From the NCBI GenBank assembly GCA_904501715.1, contig CAJGCD010000032.1, forward strand, positions 1 to 19,257: a stretch of DNA of 19,257 bases. The letters are read 5' to 3'. The DNA comes from an uncultured Clostridia bacterium (lineage in GTDB: Bacteria; Bacillota; Clostridia; Oscillospirales; CAG-272). The position numbers were made by a program, and so were the translations under genes. The notes beneath the pieces are model-generated. The model ran no database searches. It saw only the letters and a list, made by a program, of their open reading frames with translations, and was not told the DNA's origin. Shown in pieces: positions 7,963 through 14,735 of this stretch (the stretch's first letter is position 1; the number at the start of each line of letters is the position of its first letter).

Positions 7963-9354
7963 TTACTTAGAAACAGGTATTATGGAGTTTCCGTCTGCAA
8001 TGAACTTCTGATAGCTGTCGGCACTTACCGCAGACGTGTCAAAGTAACAGCCCTCTATGAACTGGATATCGCATTTACTACCCTCGACAAACTTGGCATC
8101 AACGCCCTCTCCCGGGCAGAAGTAAGCCTTGCAGGCGCTGGTAACAAGGTTGTTGCCGGTAAAGGTAAACATATGCTGGGTCGTTATCTTGCTGGTAGTC
8201 CAGGTTGAGGTGCAATCCCAAACCGCGCTTCCGGCTCCGAATTGAAATCCCACGGAGCAGTTAACAGTATGGCACAGATTTATCCGGCTGTTTTCCTTGG
8301 AATATATTCCAACGGTGGTGGACTTTCCAAGGAAAGCATCCTCGTCATTGAAAATGTATATGTTCTTGATGAGGTTTCCTCCGCTTGTGACGTGCATTCC
8401 TGTCTTCATATTGTATATTCTTATATTGCTGAAGGTATTATCGTATCCGATAACCTCAACACCGACAGAGCCCGATTTACCCTGACCGATAATAGTGATA
8501 TCCTCAAAGTCGCAGTCGGAGGATTTGCCGTTAGCACCATCCTTTACACTGATACCGACTTTAGCATTCTTGATACAGATGTTACGAACTACGGTCTCAC
8601 GTCCGCTGTCAATGGAGATTCCGCTTGTAACTCCGTTTCCGTCAAGAGTTCCTCCTATAACGGTATAATAGCTTCCTACGGACACGATATCGTTTGCCGG
8701 AGCAGAGGCACCAAGACAGATCAGCGCATCCCCGCCAACATCCTTCCACTCTGTACCCTTCGCCGCCTTTATGGTAGCTCCGTCGGAAAGCTGGATAGAC
8801 GTACTTCCCTTTCCGGCAGCCGACGTTGTCAAGGGACGCGCTATGGTGTATACACCGTCGGGGAAATATATTGTTCTTTTGGGGTTCTTGTCGATCAGAT
8901 CCTGTAGGTATACCGAAAGGTCCTCGCCCGTATTGGGAACTACGTAATCTGTAACCACTACGTAATCGTCTTTGTTCTCGGTAATAGGTTTCACGAGAAG
9001 GTCGGGATTGACCGATCTTACAGGTGAGCTTGAAAGCTGGTCGTTGCTTATAAATTCTCCCGCATAGAGATCACGCTTAGCATATTTAGCGTATATTTCT
9101 TCGGGGTCGGAAATAACGTTTGCGGGGACATTGACGTTCTTGAGAGTAACAAGCTCAACGTATTCCTCGGTTATTACCGTTCCTCGGGGGGCATCCTTAG
9201 TCAGCTTAGCAACAGTTACGGTTTCAGGCTTACTGCCTTCGGCAGCAGCCTCACTGGCAGTCATTGGAACTATTCCAACCATCATGCTGAAAATAAGGAG
9301 CAGGCAAATCATTTCGGCCGCTACGCGCCACAGTTTTGTTGTTCTTTTTTTCAT
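7963..9354 (-). CDS. Secreted SAF domain and right-handed beta-helix protein (first gene of operon)
   Basis: This is the first gene behind a near-consensus promoter. An in-frame ATG lies 9 bases further upstream (9363), but the AAAGGA ribosome binding site abuts it. The same site is 9 bases from the ATG at 9354, so the protein is taken to begin MKKRTTKLW. Unlike its two operon partners it has no lipobox. The signal peptide ends in an AxA-type site (TASEAAA), so it is probably released or held by other contacts. The SAF domain (about residues 45-108) includes ETVTVAKL, PRGTVITEEYVEL and DLYAGEFISNDQL. The beta-helix begins near residue 130 with DDYVVVTDYVVPNTGEDL and IYFPDGVY, then GGTLDGNG and GISIDSGRE. 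The function is not known. Confidence 0.83.
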   Translation of the reverse strand: MKKRTTKLWRVAAEMICLLLIFSMMVGIVPMTASEAAAEGSKPETVTVAKLTKDAPRGTVITEEYVELVTLKNVNVPANVISDPEEIYAKYAKRDLYAGEFISNDQLSSSPVRSVNPDLLVKPITENKDDYVVVTDYVVPNTGEDLSVYLQDLIDKNPKRTIYFPDGVYTIARPLTTSAAGKGSTSIQLSDGATIKAAKGTEWKDVGGDALICLGASAPANDIVSVGSYYTVIGGTLDGNGVTSGISIDSGRETVVRNICIKNAKVGISVKDGANGKSSDCDFEDITIIGQGKSGSVGVEVIGYDNTFSNIRIYNMKTGMHVTSGGNLIKNIYIFNDEDAFLGKSTTVGIYSKENSRINLCHTVNCSVGFQFGAGSAVWDCTSTWTTSKITTQHMFTFTGNNLVTSACKAYFCPGEGVDAKFVEGSKCDIQFIEGCYFDTSAVSADSYQKFIADGNSIIPVSK

Positions 9355-9399
9355 ATGAGCCATTCCTTTCTTTATTTTTTGCTCACTTTTGTAAATATC

Positions 9400-9428
9400 A
9401 TTTTACCATACTTTGTGTTCTTTGTCAA
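9400..9428 (-). promoter_or_regulatory. Sigma-A promoter of the three-gene SAF/beta-helix operon
   Basis: A perfect TTGACA (9423-9428) and TAAAAT (9400-9405) on the minus strand are separated by exactly 17 bases. The -10 hexamer is preceded by TATGG, which recurs at the paralogous promoter 11083-11111. The start codon at 9354 would follow a leader of about 40 bases. Confidence 0.85.
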
Positions 9429-9475
9429 TCTTTTTTTTGGCCTGTCGATACATCTGTGCAACATTAATAAAAAAA

Positions 9476-9509
9476 CAAAAAAGCCGCCTTTGATAAGGAC
9501 GGCTTTTTG
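9476..9509 (-). terminator. Terminator downstream of the beta-helix pseudogene
   Basis: An AAAAAGCCG/CGGCTTTTT inverted repeat has a short imperfect inner stem (cctt/aagg). A T-rich stretch follows on the minus strand. It lies about 20 bases after the stop at 9527 and separates the pseudogene unit from the promoter of the next operon. Confidence 0.75.
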
Positions 9510-9526
9510 TTTATTTTTATTAAATA

Positions 9527-10005
9527 CTACTTAAGATGTAGGAAACGCAGCTGCCGCGCCCCCAGCCCTGCGGGAGAAAAGGAAGTATCCACTATGGCTC
9601 CGTGTATATATGCCTCTCCCGAGCGATAGATGCACTCTCCGGCATCTGTTTCACAGAAGAACGCCTTACATCCGCTGAGCGAGCCCTTTCCCTCATACAC
9701 CTTGTACGCCTCCTGCTTCTTACACAGAGTGCTGGTCCACGCCGCCCATTCTGACCATAGCCTCATCGCTGTCCCAGCCGTCTGCCGCTTTAAATAGCAA
9801 AATTCGAAAGCTGCAACGCTACGCTGTTGTTAGGATTCGCGGGAGTACATATAGGCTTTGCCAAAACATACTCTCCGTCGGGGAAGAATATGGTCTTATG
9901 GGGATTGGCAAGTATAAGCTCCTGCAATGCGTCGGAAACGTCCTTGCCTGTATTAGCATCGAAAAAATCCGTAACTATTACGTATCCCTTCTATGCTTCG
10001 TACAT
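9527..10005 (-). pseudogene. Decayed beta-helix paralogue (nonsense, frameshift and internal deletion)
   Basis: Read from an ATG at 10005 with an AGAGGA site upstream, the frame closely matches the intact gene at 10016-11044: GYVIVTDFFDANTGKDVSDA, HKTIFFPDGEYVLAKPICTP, then LSNFAI. A TAG falls at codon 5. One extra T in the ATTTAAAG stretch near 9790 shifts the frame, after which KAADGWDSDEAM is readable. The sequence then jumps directly to a C-terminal segment in a third frame, running from about 9750 to 9527. That segment (GSLSGCKAFFC, IHGAIVDTSFS) aligns with the end of the 7963-9354 protein (NLVTSACKAYFC, IEGCYFDTSAVS). Roughly half of the beta-helix is missing. Like the 10016 gene it has no signal peptide or SAF segment. 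It lies 10 bases after that gene and was probably its operon partner. Confidence 0.85.
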
Positions 10006-10015
10006 ATTTTCCTCT

Positions 10016-11044
10016 TTAGAACAAAGGTGACAGTATATCTCCCCTAAGATATTTTTCATAGGTCTTGTCAATACTATTTCCAGCATCTATTATAGGGTCG
10101 TGTATAACTCCCTTGCCACCTTCCGCGGTTTCAGCAAGATAAATCGTTTCGGTCGCCTTGGGATGGAACTTGACCACGCAATTTTTCATTACCGAGTTGA
10201 ACACTCCTTCAGCATAGAACGCACGCTCCAGATTTCCGCGGTTGCTGTACCACATACTGTAACAGTCGTCGTATATATGACGCGCACCCGAGCTCATACG
10301 GAAGCCCGTAGCGAACTGGTCGCTGTAACAGTTGTTGTACCACGTATGGAAGGGTGTATTGTCCCAGAATGCGCAGCCGTCTCTATACGCGCTTTCGGAA
10401 TTAAGCTCTCCCGCAAAAATATAAAGGGGATGAATGTTGCGCAGGAACTGTGACGATTTAAGTATCTTCATTCCTATCTGTACGCTGGCTATACGCATAT
10501 TGGTAAAGGAGTTATCGTGTCCCTCGACAAGTACTCCTATGGAACCCAACTTGTTGTTACCTACAATGTTTACGTCTACAATATCCGCGTCAGACGAACC
10601 GCTGTTTGCTCCGTACTTTACGTGCAAGCCTATAAAGGTATGCTTAATAGAGAGCTTTTCAATGCGGGTCTCTCGTCCGCTGTCGATGGACACACCGTTT
10701 GCCACGCCGTTTCCGTCGATGATACCTCCTGTGATACCGTAGTTGCTTCCGTTTATATCAATACTGTTAAAGGGCTCTGCCGCGCCAAGCCTTATCATTG
10801 CTTCCTCGCTGTCCCAGCCGTCTGCCGCCTTAATAGTGGCAAAGTTAGAAAGCATCAATGACACGGCATTATCGGGATTTGCGGGAGTACATATAGGCTT
10901 TGCTATAACGTATTCTCCATCGGGGAAGAAAATCGTTTTGTGGGGGTTAGCAAGTATAAGCTCCTGCAATGCATCGGAAACGTCCTTGCCCGTGTTAGCC
11001 TCGATATAGTCTGTGACTACAACGTATCCTCTGTTATCGTTCAT
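10016..11044 (-). CDS. Right-handed beta-helix protein without signal peptide or SAF domain
   Basis: This 342-residue paralogue starts exactly at the beta-helix: GYVVVTDYIEANTGKDVSDA, then IFFPDGEY, GGIIDGNG, GVSIDSGRE, GVLVEGHDNSFTN and CYSDQFATGFRM. The start is well supported by AAGGAGG 8 bases upstream of ATG and by a consensus promoter at 11083-11111. It therefore appears to be an expressed gene rather than a simple truncation. Without a signal peptide the product should stay in the cytoplasm or leave by a non-classical route, in contrast to its three exported relatives. No catalytic residues can be named with confidence. The adjacent degraded copy at 9527-10005 has the same truncated architecture, so at least two members of this short form once existed. 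Confidence 0.85.
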   Translation of the reverse strand: MNDNRGYVVVTDYIEANTGKDVSDALQELILANPHKTIFFPDGEYVIAKPICTPANPDNAVSLMLSNFATIKAADGWDSEEAMIRLGAAEPFNSIDINGSNYGITGGIIDGNGVANGVSIDSGRETRIEKLSIKHTFIGLHVKYGANSGSSDADIVDVNIVGNNKLGSIGVLVEGHDNSFTNMRIASVQIGMKILKSSQFLRNIHPLYIFAGELNSESAYRDGCAFWDNTPFHTWYNNCYSDQFATGFRMSSGARHIYDDCYSMWYSNRGNLERAFYAEGVFNSVMKNCVVKFHPKATETIYLAETAEGGKGVIHDPIIDAGNSIDKTYEKYLRGDILSPLF

Positions 11045-11082
11045 AATTGTCCTCCTTAAATAACGATAATTTTGTTGTCACA

Positions 11083-11111
11083 ATTATACCATAGCAAGAA
11101 AAGAGTGTCAA
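11083..11111 (-). promoter_or_regulatory. Consensus sigma-A promoter of the short beta-helix gene
   Basis: Perfect TTGACA (11106-11111) and TATAAT (11083-11088) on the minus strand with a 17-base spacer ending GCTATGG. The leader to the ATG at 11044 is about 30 bases. The spacer end resembles that of the remnant promoter at 11281-11309 (GCTATGT). Confidence 0.92.
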
Positions 11112-11142
11112 CTTCTTTTATGAAAAAACATCAAAAAATAAA

Positions 11143-11172
11143 GCAAAAACGGCAGTTTTCTGCCGTTTTTGC
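11143..11172 (-). terminator. Terminator downstream of the C-terminal beta-helix fragment
   Basis: A 13-base-pair perfect stem (GCAAAAACGGCAG with its complement) has a TTTT loop at 11156-11159. It lies 15 bases after the stop codon of the fragment at 11188. It isolates the fragment's transcript from the promoter at 11083-11111. Confidence 0.85.
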
Positions 11173-11187
11173 CTATTTAGTGAACTA

Positions 11188-11276
11188 TCAGATAACTTTA
11201 CCCACAAGGTAATCCTTATAGGTGTCATCGGTAACTCTCTCTGTGATAGGATGCTCTATTATCCTTGCTCTTCTGC
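11188..11276 (-). pseudogene. C-terminal fragment of a further beta-helix paralogue
   Basis: The minus strand reads RIIEHPITERVTDDTYKDYL then VGKVI and a TGA at 11188. It aligns with the last residues of the 10016 gene (VIHDPIIDAGNSIDKTYEKY then LRGDIL). The bases GCAGAAG at 11270-11276 match the preceding AEGG codons, with a two-base loss. A full promoter (11281-11309) starts only five bases further upstream. An ancestral gene has therefore lost everything between its transcription start region and its last 30 or so codons. The fragment has no start codon in frame and is not expected to make protein. Confidence 0.75.
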
Positions 11277-11280
11277 TGAA

Positions 11281-11309
11281 ATTATAACATAGCAAAATAG
11301 CGGTATCAA
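11281..11309 (-). promoter_or_regulatory. Intact promoter left in front of the beta-helix fragment
   Basis: TTGATA (11304-11309) and TATAAT (11281-11286) on the minus strand with a 17-base spacer. About 15 bases around the -10 region resemble the promoter at 11083-11111. If active it would make only a short RNA of about 110-130 bases ending at the terminator 11143-11172. Confidence 0.75.
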
Positions 11310-11329
11310 CGCATAAAAAGGAAAAAGTC

Positions 11330-13201
11330 TTAAACTTTTTTTACAAGCATTGCCCTTACGGCGTTAAGCACCGCAAGGACCATAACTCCCACGTCGGCAA
11401 AGATAGCAAGATACATATTCGCTATTCCCAGCGCTCCCAAGGCAAGGCAAAGGAGCTTTACTCCGATAGCGAAAGCTATGTTCTGGTAAACTATGCGCAT
11501 ACATTTTTTCGATATGCGTATAGCAAGTGCAAGCTTTTTGACGTCGTCGTCCATTATGACCGCATCGGCCGCCTCGATAGCCGCGTCCGAGCCCATAGCT
11601 CCCATAGCGATACCGATGTCGGCACGCGCCAGAACGGGAGCGTCGTTTATGCCGTCGCCCGCAAAAGCAGTCCTTCCCCGTCCGCCGAGCAGAGCCTCCA
11701 GAGCCTCTACCTTTTTGTCGGGCAAAAGACGGCTGTGTACCTCGTCAAGCCCCAAGCGGGCAGCCACACTTGTGGCGACTCCGTCACCGTCTCCCGTAAG
11801 CATAACTATCCTTTTAACACCCGCTGAGCGCAAAGCCCTTATTGCAGCCTCCGCATCCTCCTTTATAACGTCCGATATGAGGATATATCCCACGTACCGT
11901 CCGTCCACCGCCACGTACACAGCGGTGGCAGCAGCCTCTGCCGACTCAAAGGATATTCTGCTATCCTCCATCAGTCTGGCGTTTCCCGCAAGAACCTTCC
12001 TTCCGTCGACCAGAGCCGATACGCCTTTTCCTCCCTGCTCTCTGACAGCGTCAACGCGGGCTCTGTCTATCTCCTTGCCGTAGGCGGCAAGCAGACTTTT
12101 TGCTATGGGGTGCGATGAAGCGCTCTCGGCGTGAGCCGCGTAAAACAGCAGCTCGCTCTCGGACATCCCCACCCCGTGTATCTCGCTGACCTCAAAGCTT
12201 CCCTTGGTAAGCGTGCCCGTTTTATCCAGAGCAACACAGTCTACCTTTGACAACAACTCGATAAAGCTTGAGCCCTTTATAAGTATTCCCTCTCTGCTCG
12301 CTCCCCCAAGTCCCGAGAAAAAGGACAGCGGAATGCTTACAACAAGGGCGCAAGGGCAGCTTATCACCAAAAAGGTAAGGGCTCTGTACAGCCATTCCAT
12401 CCACGCAGGCTCGTCGCCCGCAGCCAAAAGGACAAGCGGCGGAAGGATGGCAAGAAGCAACGCTCCCGCGCATACCGCGGGGGTATAGTACGCGGCAAAT
12501 TTCGAGATAAAATTCTCGCTCCGCGCCTTTCGCGAGCTTGCGTTCTCCACAAGGTCAAGTATCCTTGACACGGTAGATTCACCGAACTCTCTGTCGGTGC
12601 GCACGCGGATAACTCCGCTCAGATTTATACAGCCACCCGATACTTTATCGCCCTCGCACACACTGCGCGGCATACTCTCGCCCGTGAGCGCGGCAGTATC
12701 AAGAGAGGACTCACCCGACACCACCGTGCCATCTATGGCTATTCTTTCTCCCGGATTTACCACCATAATGCTTCCTACCGCCACGTCCTCGGGAGAAAGA
12801 CGCTCTATCCTTCCGTCACTCTCTACGTTAGCGTAATCGGGGCGTATATCCATAAGAGCTCCGATATTCCTTCTGCTCCTTCTGACAGCGTAACTCTGAA
12901 AAAACTCGCCCACCTGATAAAAGAGCATCACCGCCACTGCCTCTACGTAATCGCCCCTGCCCATAAGTGCCAGAACGATTGCGCCCACCGTGGCAATAGC
13001 CATAAGAAAATTCTCGTCAAATATCTGCCCCGAAAATATTCCCGTGAGCGCTCGCCAAAGGATATCGTATCCGATAAGCAGATAGACGAGCATCCACAAG
13101 CCAAAGCCTATCCATCCCTCCGCGCCCCATATTATAAGAGCCGCCATCATAACCGCCGAGGCTATGATGCGAAGCAGAGTCTTTTTTTGCTTTCCCGTCA
13201 T
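11330..13201 (-). CDS. Heavy-metal efflux P1B-type ATPase, Zn/Cd/Pb class (CadA/ZntA-like)
   Basis: This membrane ATPase is predicted to export Zn2+, Cd2+ or Pb2+. In the 623 residues, TGES is at 173-176 (actuator), the metal-site motif SCPCAL at 281-286, the phosphorylated DKTGT at 326-330, SHP at 363-365, and the hinge motif GDGINDAP at 515-522. The last membrane helix region has GVK and then FADVG, the Lys and Asp pair typical of the P1B-2 (Zn/Cd/Pb) class rather than copper pumps, which fits the CPC followed by ALV. The protein has no N-terminal HMA domain; a separate HMA protein is encoded 10 bases upstream. Both are divergent from an ArsR-type regulator, which supports metal-induced expression. 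Confidence 0.94.
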   Translation of the reverse strand: MTGKQKKTLLRIIASAVMMAALIIWGAEGWIGFGLWMLVYLLIGYDILWRALTGIFSGQIFDENFLMAIATVGAIVLALMGRGDYVEAVAVMLFYQVGEFFQSYAVRRSRRNIGALMDIRPDYANVESDGRIERLSPEDVAVGSIMVVNPGERIAIDGTVVSGESSLDTAALTGESMPRSVCEGDKVSGGCINLSGVIRVRTDREFGESTVSRILDLVENASSRKARSENFISKFAAYYTPAVCAGALLLAILPPLVLLAAGDEPAWMEWLYRALTFLVISCPCALVVSIPLSFFSGLGGASREGILIKGSSFIELLSKVDCVALDKTGTLTKGSFEVSEIHGVGMSESELLFYAAHAESASSHPIAKSLLAAYGKEIDRARVDAVREQGGKGVSALVDGRKVLAGNARLMEDSRISFESAEAAATAVYVAVDGRYVGYILISDVIKEDAEAAIRALRSAGVKRIVMLTGDGDGVATSVAARLGLDEVHSRLLPDKKVEALEALLGGRGRTAFAGDGINDAPVLARADIGIAMGAMGSDAAIEAADAVIMDDDVKKLALAIRISKKCMRIVYQNIAFAIGVKLLCLALGALGIANMYLAIFADVGVMVLAVLNAVRAMLVKKV

Positions 13202-13211
13202 ATTCCTTACC

Positions 13212-13430
13212 TCAGAAATATATCTCGCAATCGCGCTCTATCCTTCTGCAAGCCTTGAGCGCCTCCTTCATTACCTTATGGCAATCCACGCCCTCGGCAA
13301 ACTCCACTGTCATTTTAAGCCCCATAAAATTTACAGAAGCGTCAATTATTCCTTCTATCTTCTTTACGGCGTTCTCCATCTTTGCCGCGCAGTTGGCGCA
13401 ATCAACTTCAATATTATAGGTCTTTTTCAT
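13212..13430 (-). CDS. Stand-alone HMA-domain metal-binding protein
   Basis: This is a 72-residue ferredoxin-like HMA domain, beginning MKKTYNIEVDCANCAAKMEN. The CxxC pair (Cys11 and Cys14) in CANC would bind the metal. The whole protein is one domain. It looks like the N-terminal domain of CadA/ZntA-type ATPases encoded as a separate gene. It is the first gene of the operon, with GGAGGTAGAT before the ATG, and the ATPase start is only 10 bases beyond its stop. A role as a metal chaperone or donor to the ATPase is inferred from this context. A copper chaperone of CopZ type is less likely given the ATPase class. Confidence 0.88.
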   Translation of the reverse strand: MKKTYNIEVDCANCAAKMENAVKKIEGIIDASVNFMGLKMTVEFAEGVDCHKVMKEALKACRRIERDCEIYF

Positions 13431-13446
13431 ATCTACCTCCAGAACG

Positions 13447-13464
13447 ATTAAATAATTGTTTAAT
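13447..13464. promoter_or_regulatory. Probable ArsR-family operator
   Basis: An 18-base near-perfect palindrome (ATTAAATAATTGTTTAAT) has one mismatched pair. It lies just downstream of the -10 element of the HMA/ATPase promoter, around or after the start of transcription, and before the ribosome binding site. A/T-rich palindromes in this position are the usual binding sites of SmtB/CzrA/CadC repressors. Binding by the neighbouring regulator is inferred. Confidence 0.65.
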
Positions 13465-13474
13465 TGTTGTTCTT

Positions 13475-13503
13475 ATTATACTACGCAAATACGTCGATGT
13501 CAA
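13475..13503 (-). promoter_or_regulatory. Sigma-A promoter of the HMA/ATPase operon
   Basis: Perfect TTGACA (13498-13503) and TATAAT (13475-13480) on the minus strand with a 17-base spacer. A promoter this strong fits a gene that is kept off by a repressor acting at 13447-13464. Confidence 0.9.
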
Positions 13504-13521
13504 TAATTTTCGCAAAAAAAC

Positions 13522-13550
13522 TTTTCTTTTCTAAAAGTCTATGATATAAT
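13522..13550 (+). promoter_or_regulatory. Probable promoter of the ArsR-family gene
   Basis: A perfect TATAAT (13545-13550), preceded by TGA, lies 35 bases before the start codon. The -35 match 17 bases upstream (TTTTCT at 13522-13527) is poor, so basal expression is probably lower than for the divergent operon. Confidence 0.55.
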
Positions 13551-13584
13551 ATAGGCAGAATAGAATTTACGAAAGGAGACCGCC

Positions 13585-13959
13585 ATGTCGCTCTCTCTTC
13601 CCCACGACCACGGACATAACGATATAGAGGAAATGCTCTCAGCCCTGTGGAAGGACGAGGATTTCAAGATACTCTCCGAGCTTTTCGCACAGCTGGGAGA
13701 TGCCACGAGGCTCCGTCTCTTCTGGATACTCTGTCACTCCGAGGAATGTGTGATAAATATATCCGCCATAATGAATATGAGCAGTCCCGCGCTGTCCCAC
13801 CACCTCAAGCTGCTCAAGAGCGCAGGGCTCATAGAGTCCCGACGGGAGGGCAAAGAGGTCTATTACAAGGCGGCGGACAACGAGAAGGCACGCCTGCTCC
13901 ATCATATGATAGAGCAGCTTGCACAGCTATCCTGCCCCGACAATTGCTTGTTCAAATAA
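13585..13959 (+). CDS. ArsR/SmtB-family metal-responsive repressor
   Basis: This is a 124-residue winged-helix repressor that would dissociate from DNA on metal binding. The core shows LGDATRLRLFWIL, then the recognition helix region MSSPALSHHLKLLKSAGLIE and the wing RREGKEVYYKA. The N-terminus is His-rich (HDHGH) and the C-terminus has a Cys pair (CPDNC). Possible metal ligands include Cys in ECVI, where CadC has CVC, and the adjacent His pair in LLHHM after a DNE in the last helix. The classical CadC Cys pair is not complete and the CzrA-type Asp/His spacing is not exact, so the metal site cannot be assigned. GAAAGGAG precedes the ATG. The divergent metal-export operon and the shared control region define its probable targets. 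Confidence 0.9.
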   Translation: MSLSLPHDHGHNDIEEMLSALWKDEDFKILSELFAQLGDATRLRLFWILCHSEECVINISAIMNMSSPALSHHLKLLKSAGLIESRREGKEVYYKAADNEKARLLHHMIEQLAQLSCPDNCLFK

Positions 13960-14017
13960 AAAAGGGGCCGCTCATTCAGCGCAGAACAAAAACACACGAA
14001 AGCAAATAATAAAAAAT

Positions 14018-14060
14018 ACCGCTTTATTATCAGGAATTTTGGTAATAAAGCGGTGTTTTT
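14018..14060 (+). terminator. Terminator of the ArsR-family gene
   Basis: A perfect 12-base-pair stem, ACCGCTTTATTA (14018-14029) with TAATAAAGCGGT (14043-14054), has a 13-base loop. It is followed by GTTTTT. It lies about 60 bases after the stop codon. Confidence 0.85.
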
Positions 14061-14110
14061 GGTAGAAATTCTTACGAATTTCGATTTTTATGTGTGTTTT
14101 TTAGCCGCGC

Positions 14111-14152
14111 TTTGGCTCTCTGGCGTACCTTTGTACGACGACGAGAACCAAA
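14111..14152. other. Imperfect hairpin element between convergent genes
   Basis: TTTGG (14111-14115) pairs with CCAAA (14148-14152), and CGTAC (14124-14128) pairs with GTACG (14133-14137) around a CTTT loop, with an unpaired or weakly paired section between the two stems. It lies in the 119 bases between the ArsR-gene terminator and the ECF gene. It may be a small dispersed repeat or a termination structure for the minus-strand operon, but no U-run follows it. Confidence 0.35.
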
Positions 14153-14186
14153 TCACGACTTCTGCATCTAAATGAAGCAGCCCTTT

Positions 14187-14735
14187 TTAATTTCCATATC
14201 CGCTCCGTTTCAAGAGCTTATCGAGAAGCTTCGAGAGCGGAAGGACGAGAAGCCCCGCAAAGAGATTGCTCACCCCGTGCAGGATATCAAAAGGGATACC
14301 CGCAATTATCCACGCAATAGTTTGCTCAAAATCAAGCCCGAAAAAGAACGCCTGAGCGGGAGCGTAGAGCGCTCCAAAAGCAAATCCGTGAACACCGCAC
14401 AGCAAGGGATATACCACAGCCGCAAGCTTTTTTGGTATATTTCTCGGCACGAGCATAGTAAGCGCCCAAAGGATAGTCCATATATAAAGATACGGAAACC
14501 ACCACACGTCAAATCCCGCGAAAAGTCCGTTGAGCATAACGTACAGATATATGGGTATAAGCGCCTTTACTCTGAAAACAATGGTAAGCATTACCGTAAA
14601 CATCCCGAGCAGGTGGACGTTAGGTAAAAACTCCATTAAAAGCTTCGAAGTAAACATCAAGGCAGCGAACATAGCGAACAAAGCTATTTCAAAAATGCCG
14701 CCGCTTTTTCTATGTGCGTTATTTCGTGTAAACAA
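14187..14735 (-). CDS. ECF transporter S component, probably for cobalamin
   Basis: This is the substrate-binding membrane subunit of an energy-coupling-factor transporter, which would use a shared EcfA/A'/T module encoded elsewhere. The 182 residues are very hydrophobic with about six predicted spans. The N-terminal helix segment FEIALFAMFAALMFTSKLLM is of the kind that contacts EcfT. The start is taken as TTG at 14735, with GGAGAG about 10 bases upstream, so the gene overlaps the stop of the preceding DUF4430 gene by 17 bases and is probably translationally coupled to it. Substrate specificity cannot be read from the protein itself. Cobalamin, as for CbrT-type S components, is inferred from the upstream cobalamin riboswitch and the DUF4430 partner. 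Confidence 0.82.
   Translation of the reverse strand: MFTRNNAHRKSGGIFEIALFAMFAALMFTSKLLMEFLPNVHLLGMFTVMLTIVFRVKALIPIYLYVMLNGLFAGFDVWWFPYLYIWTILWALTMLVPRNIPKKLAAVVYPLLCGVHGFAFGALYAPAQAFFFGLDFEQTIAWIIAGIPFDILHGVSNLFAGLLVLPLSKLLDKLLKRSGYGN

Noticed and set aside
8242..8907. 221-codon plus-strand open frame opposite the first SAF/beta-helix gene
   Set aside because: It is entirely antisense to a gene with promoter, signal peptide and family homology, and has no initiation signal of its own.
4978..9354. Assignment of the SAF/beta-helix proteins as pectate lyases or polygalacturonases
   Set aside because: The fold-level similarity is visible (FPDGxY, GGxxDGNG), but I cannot see a convincing catalytic residue set. 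Only the domain architecture is called.
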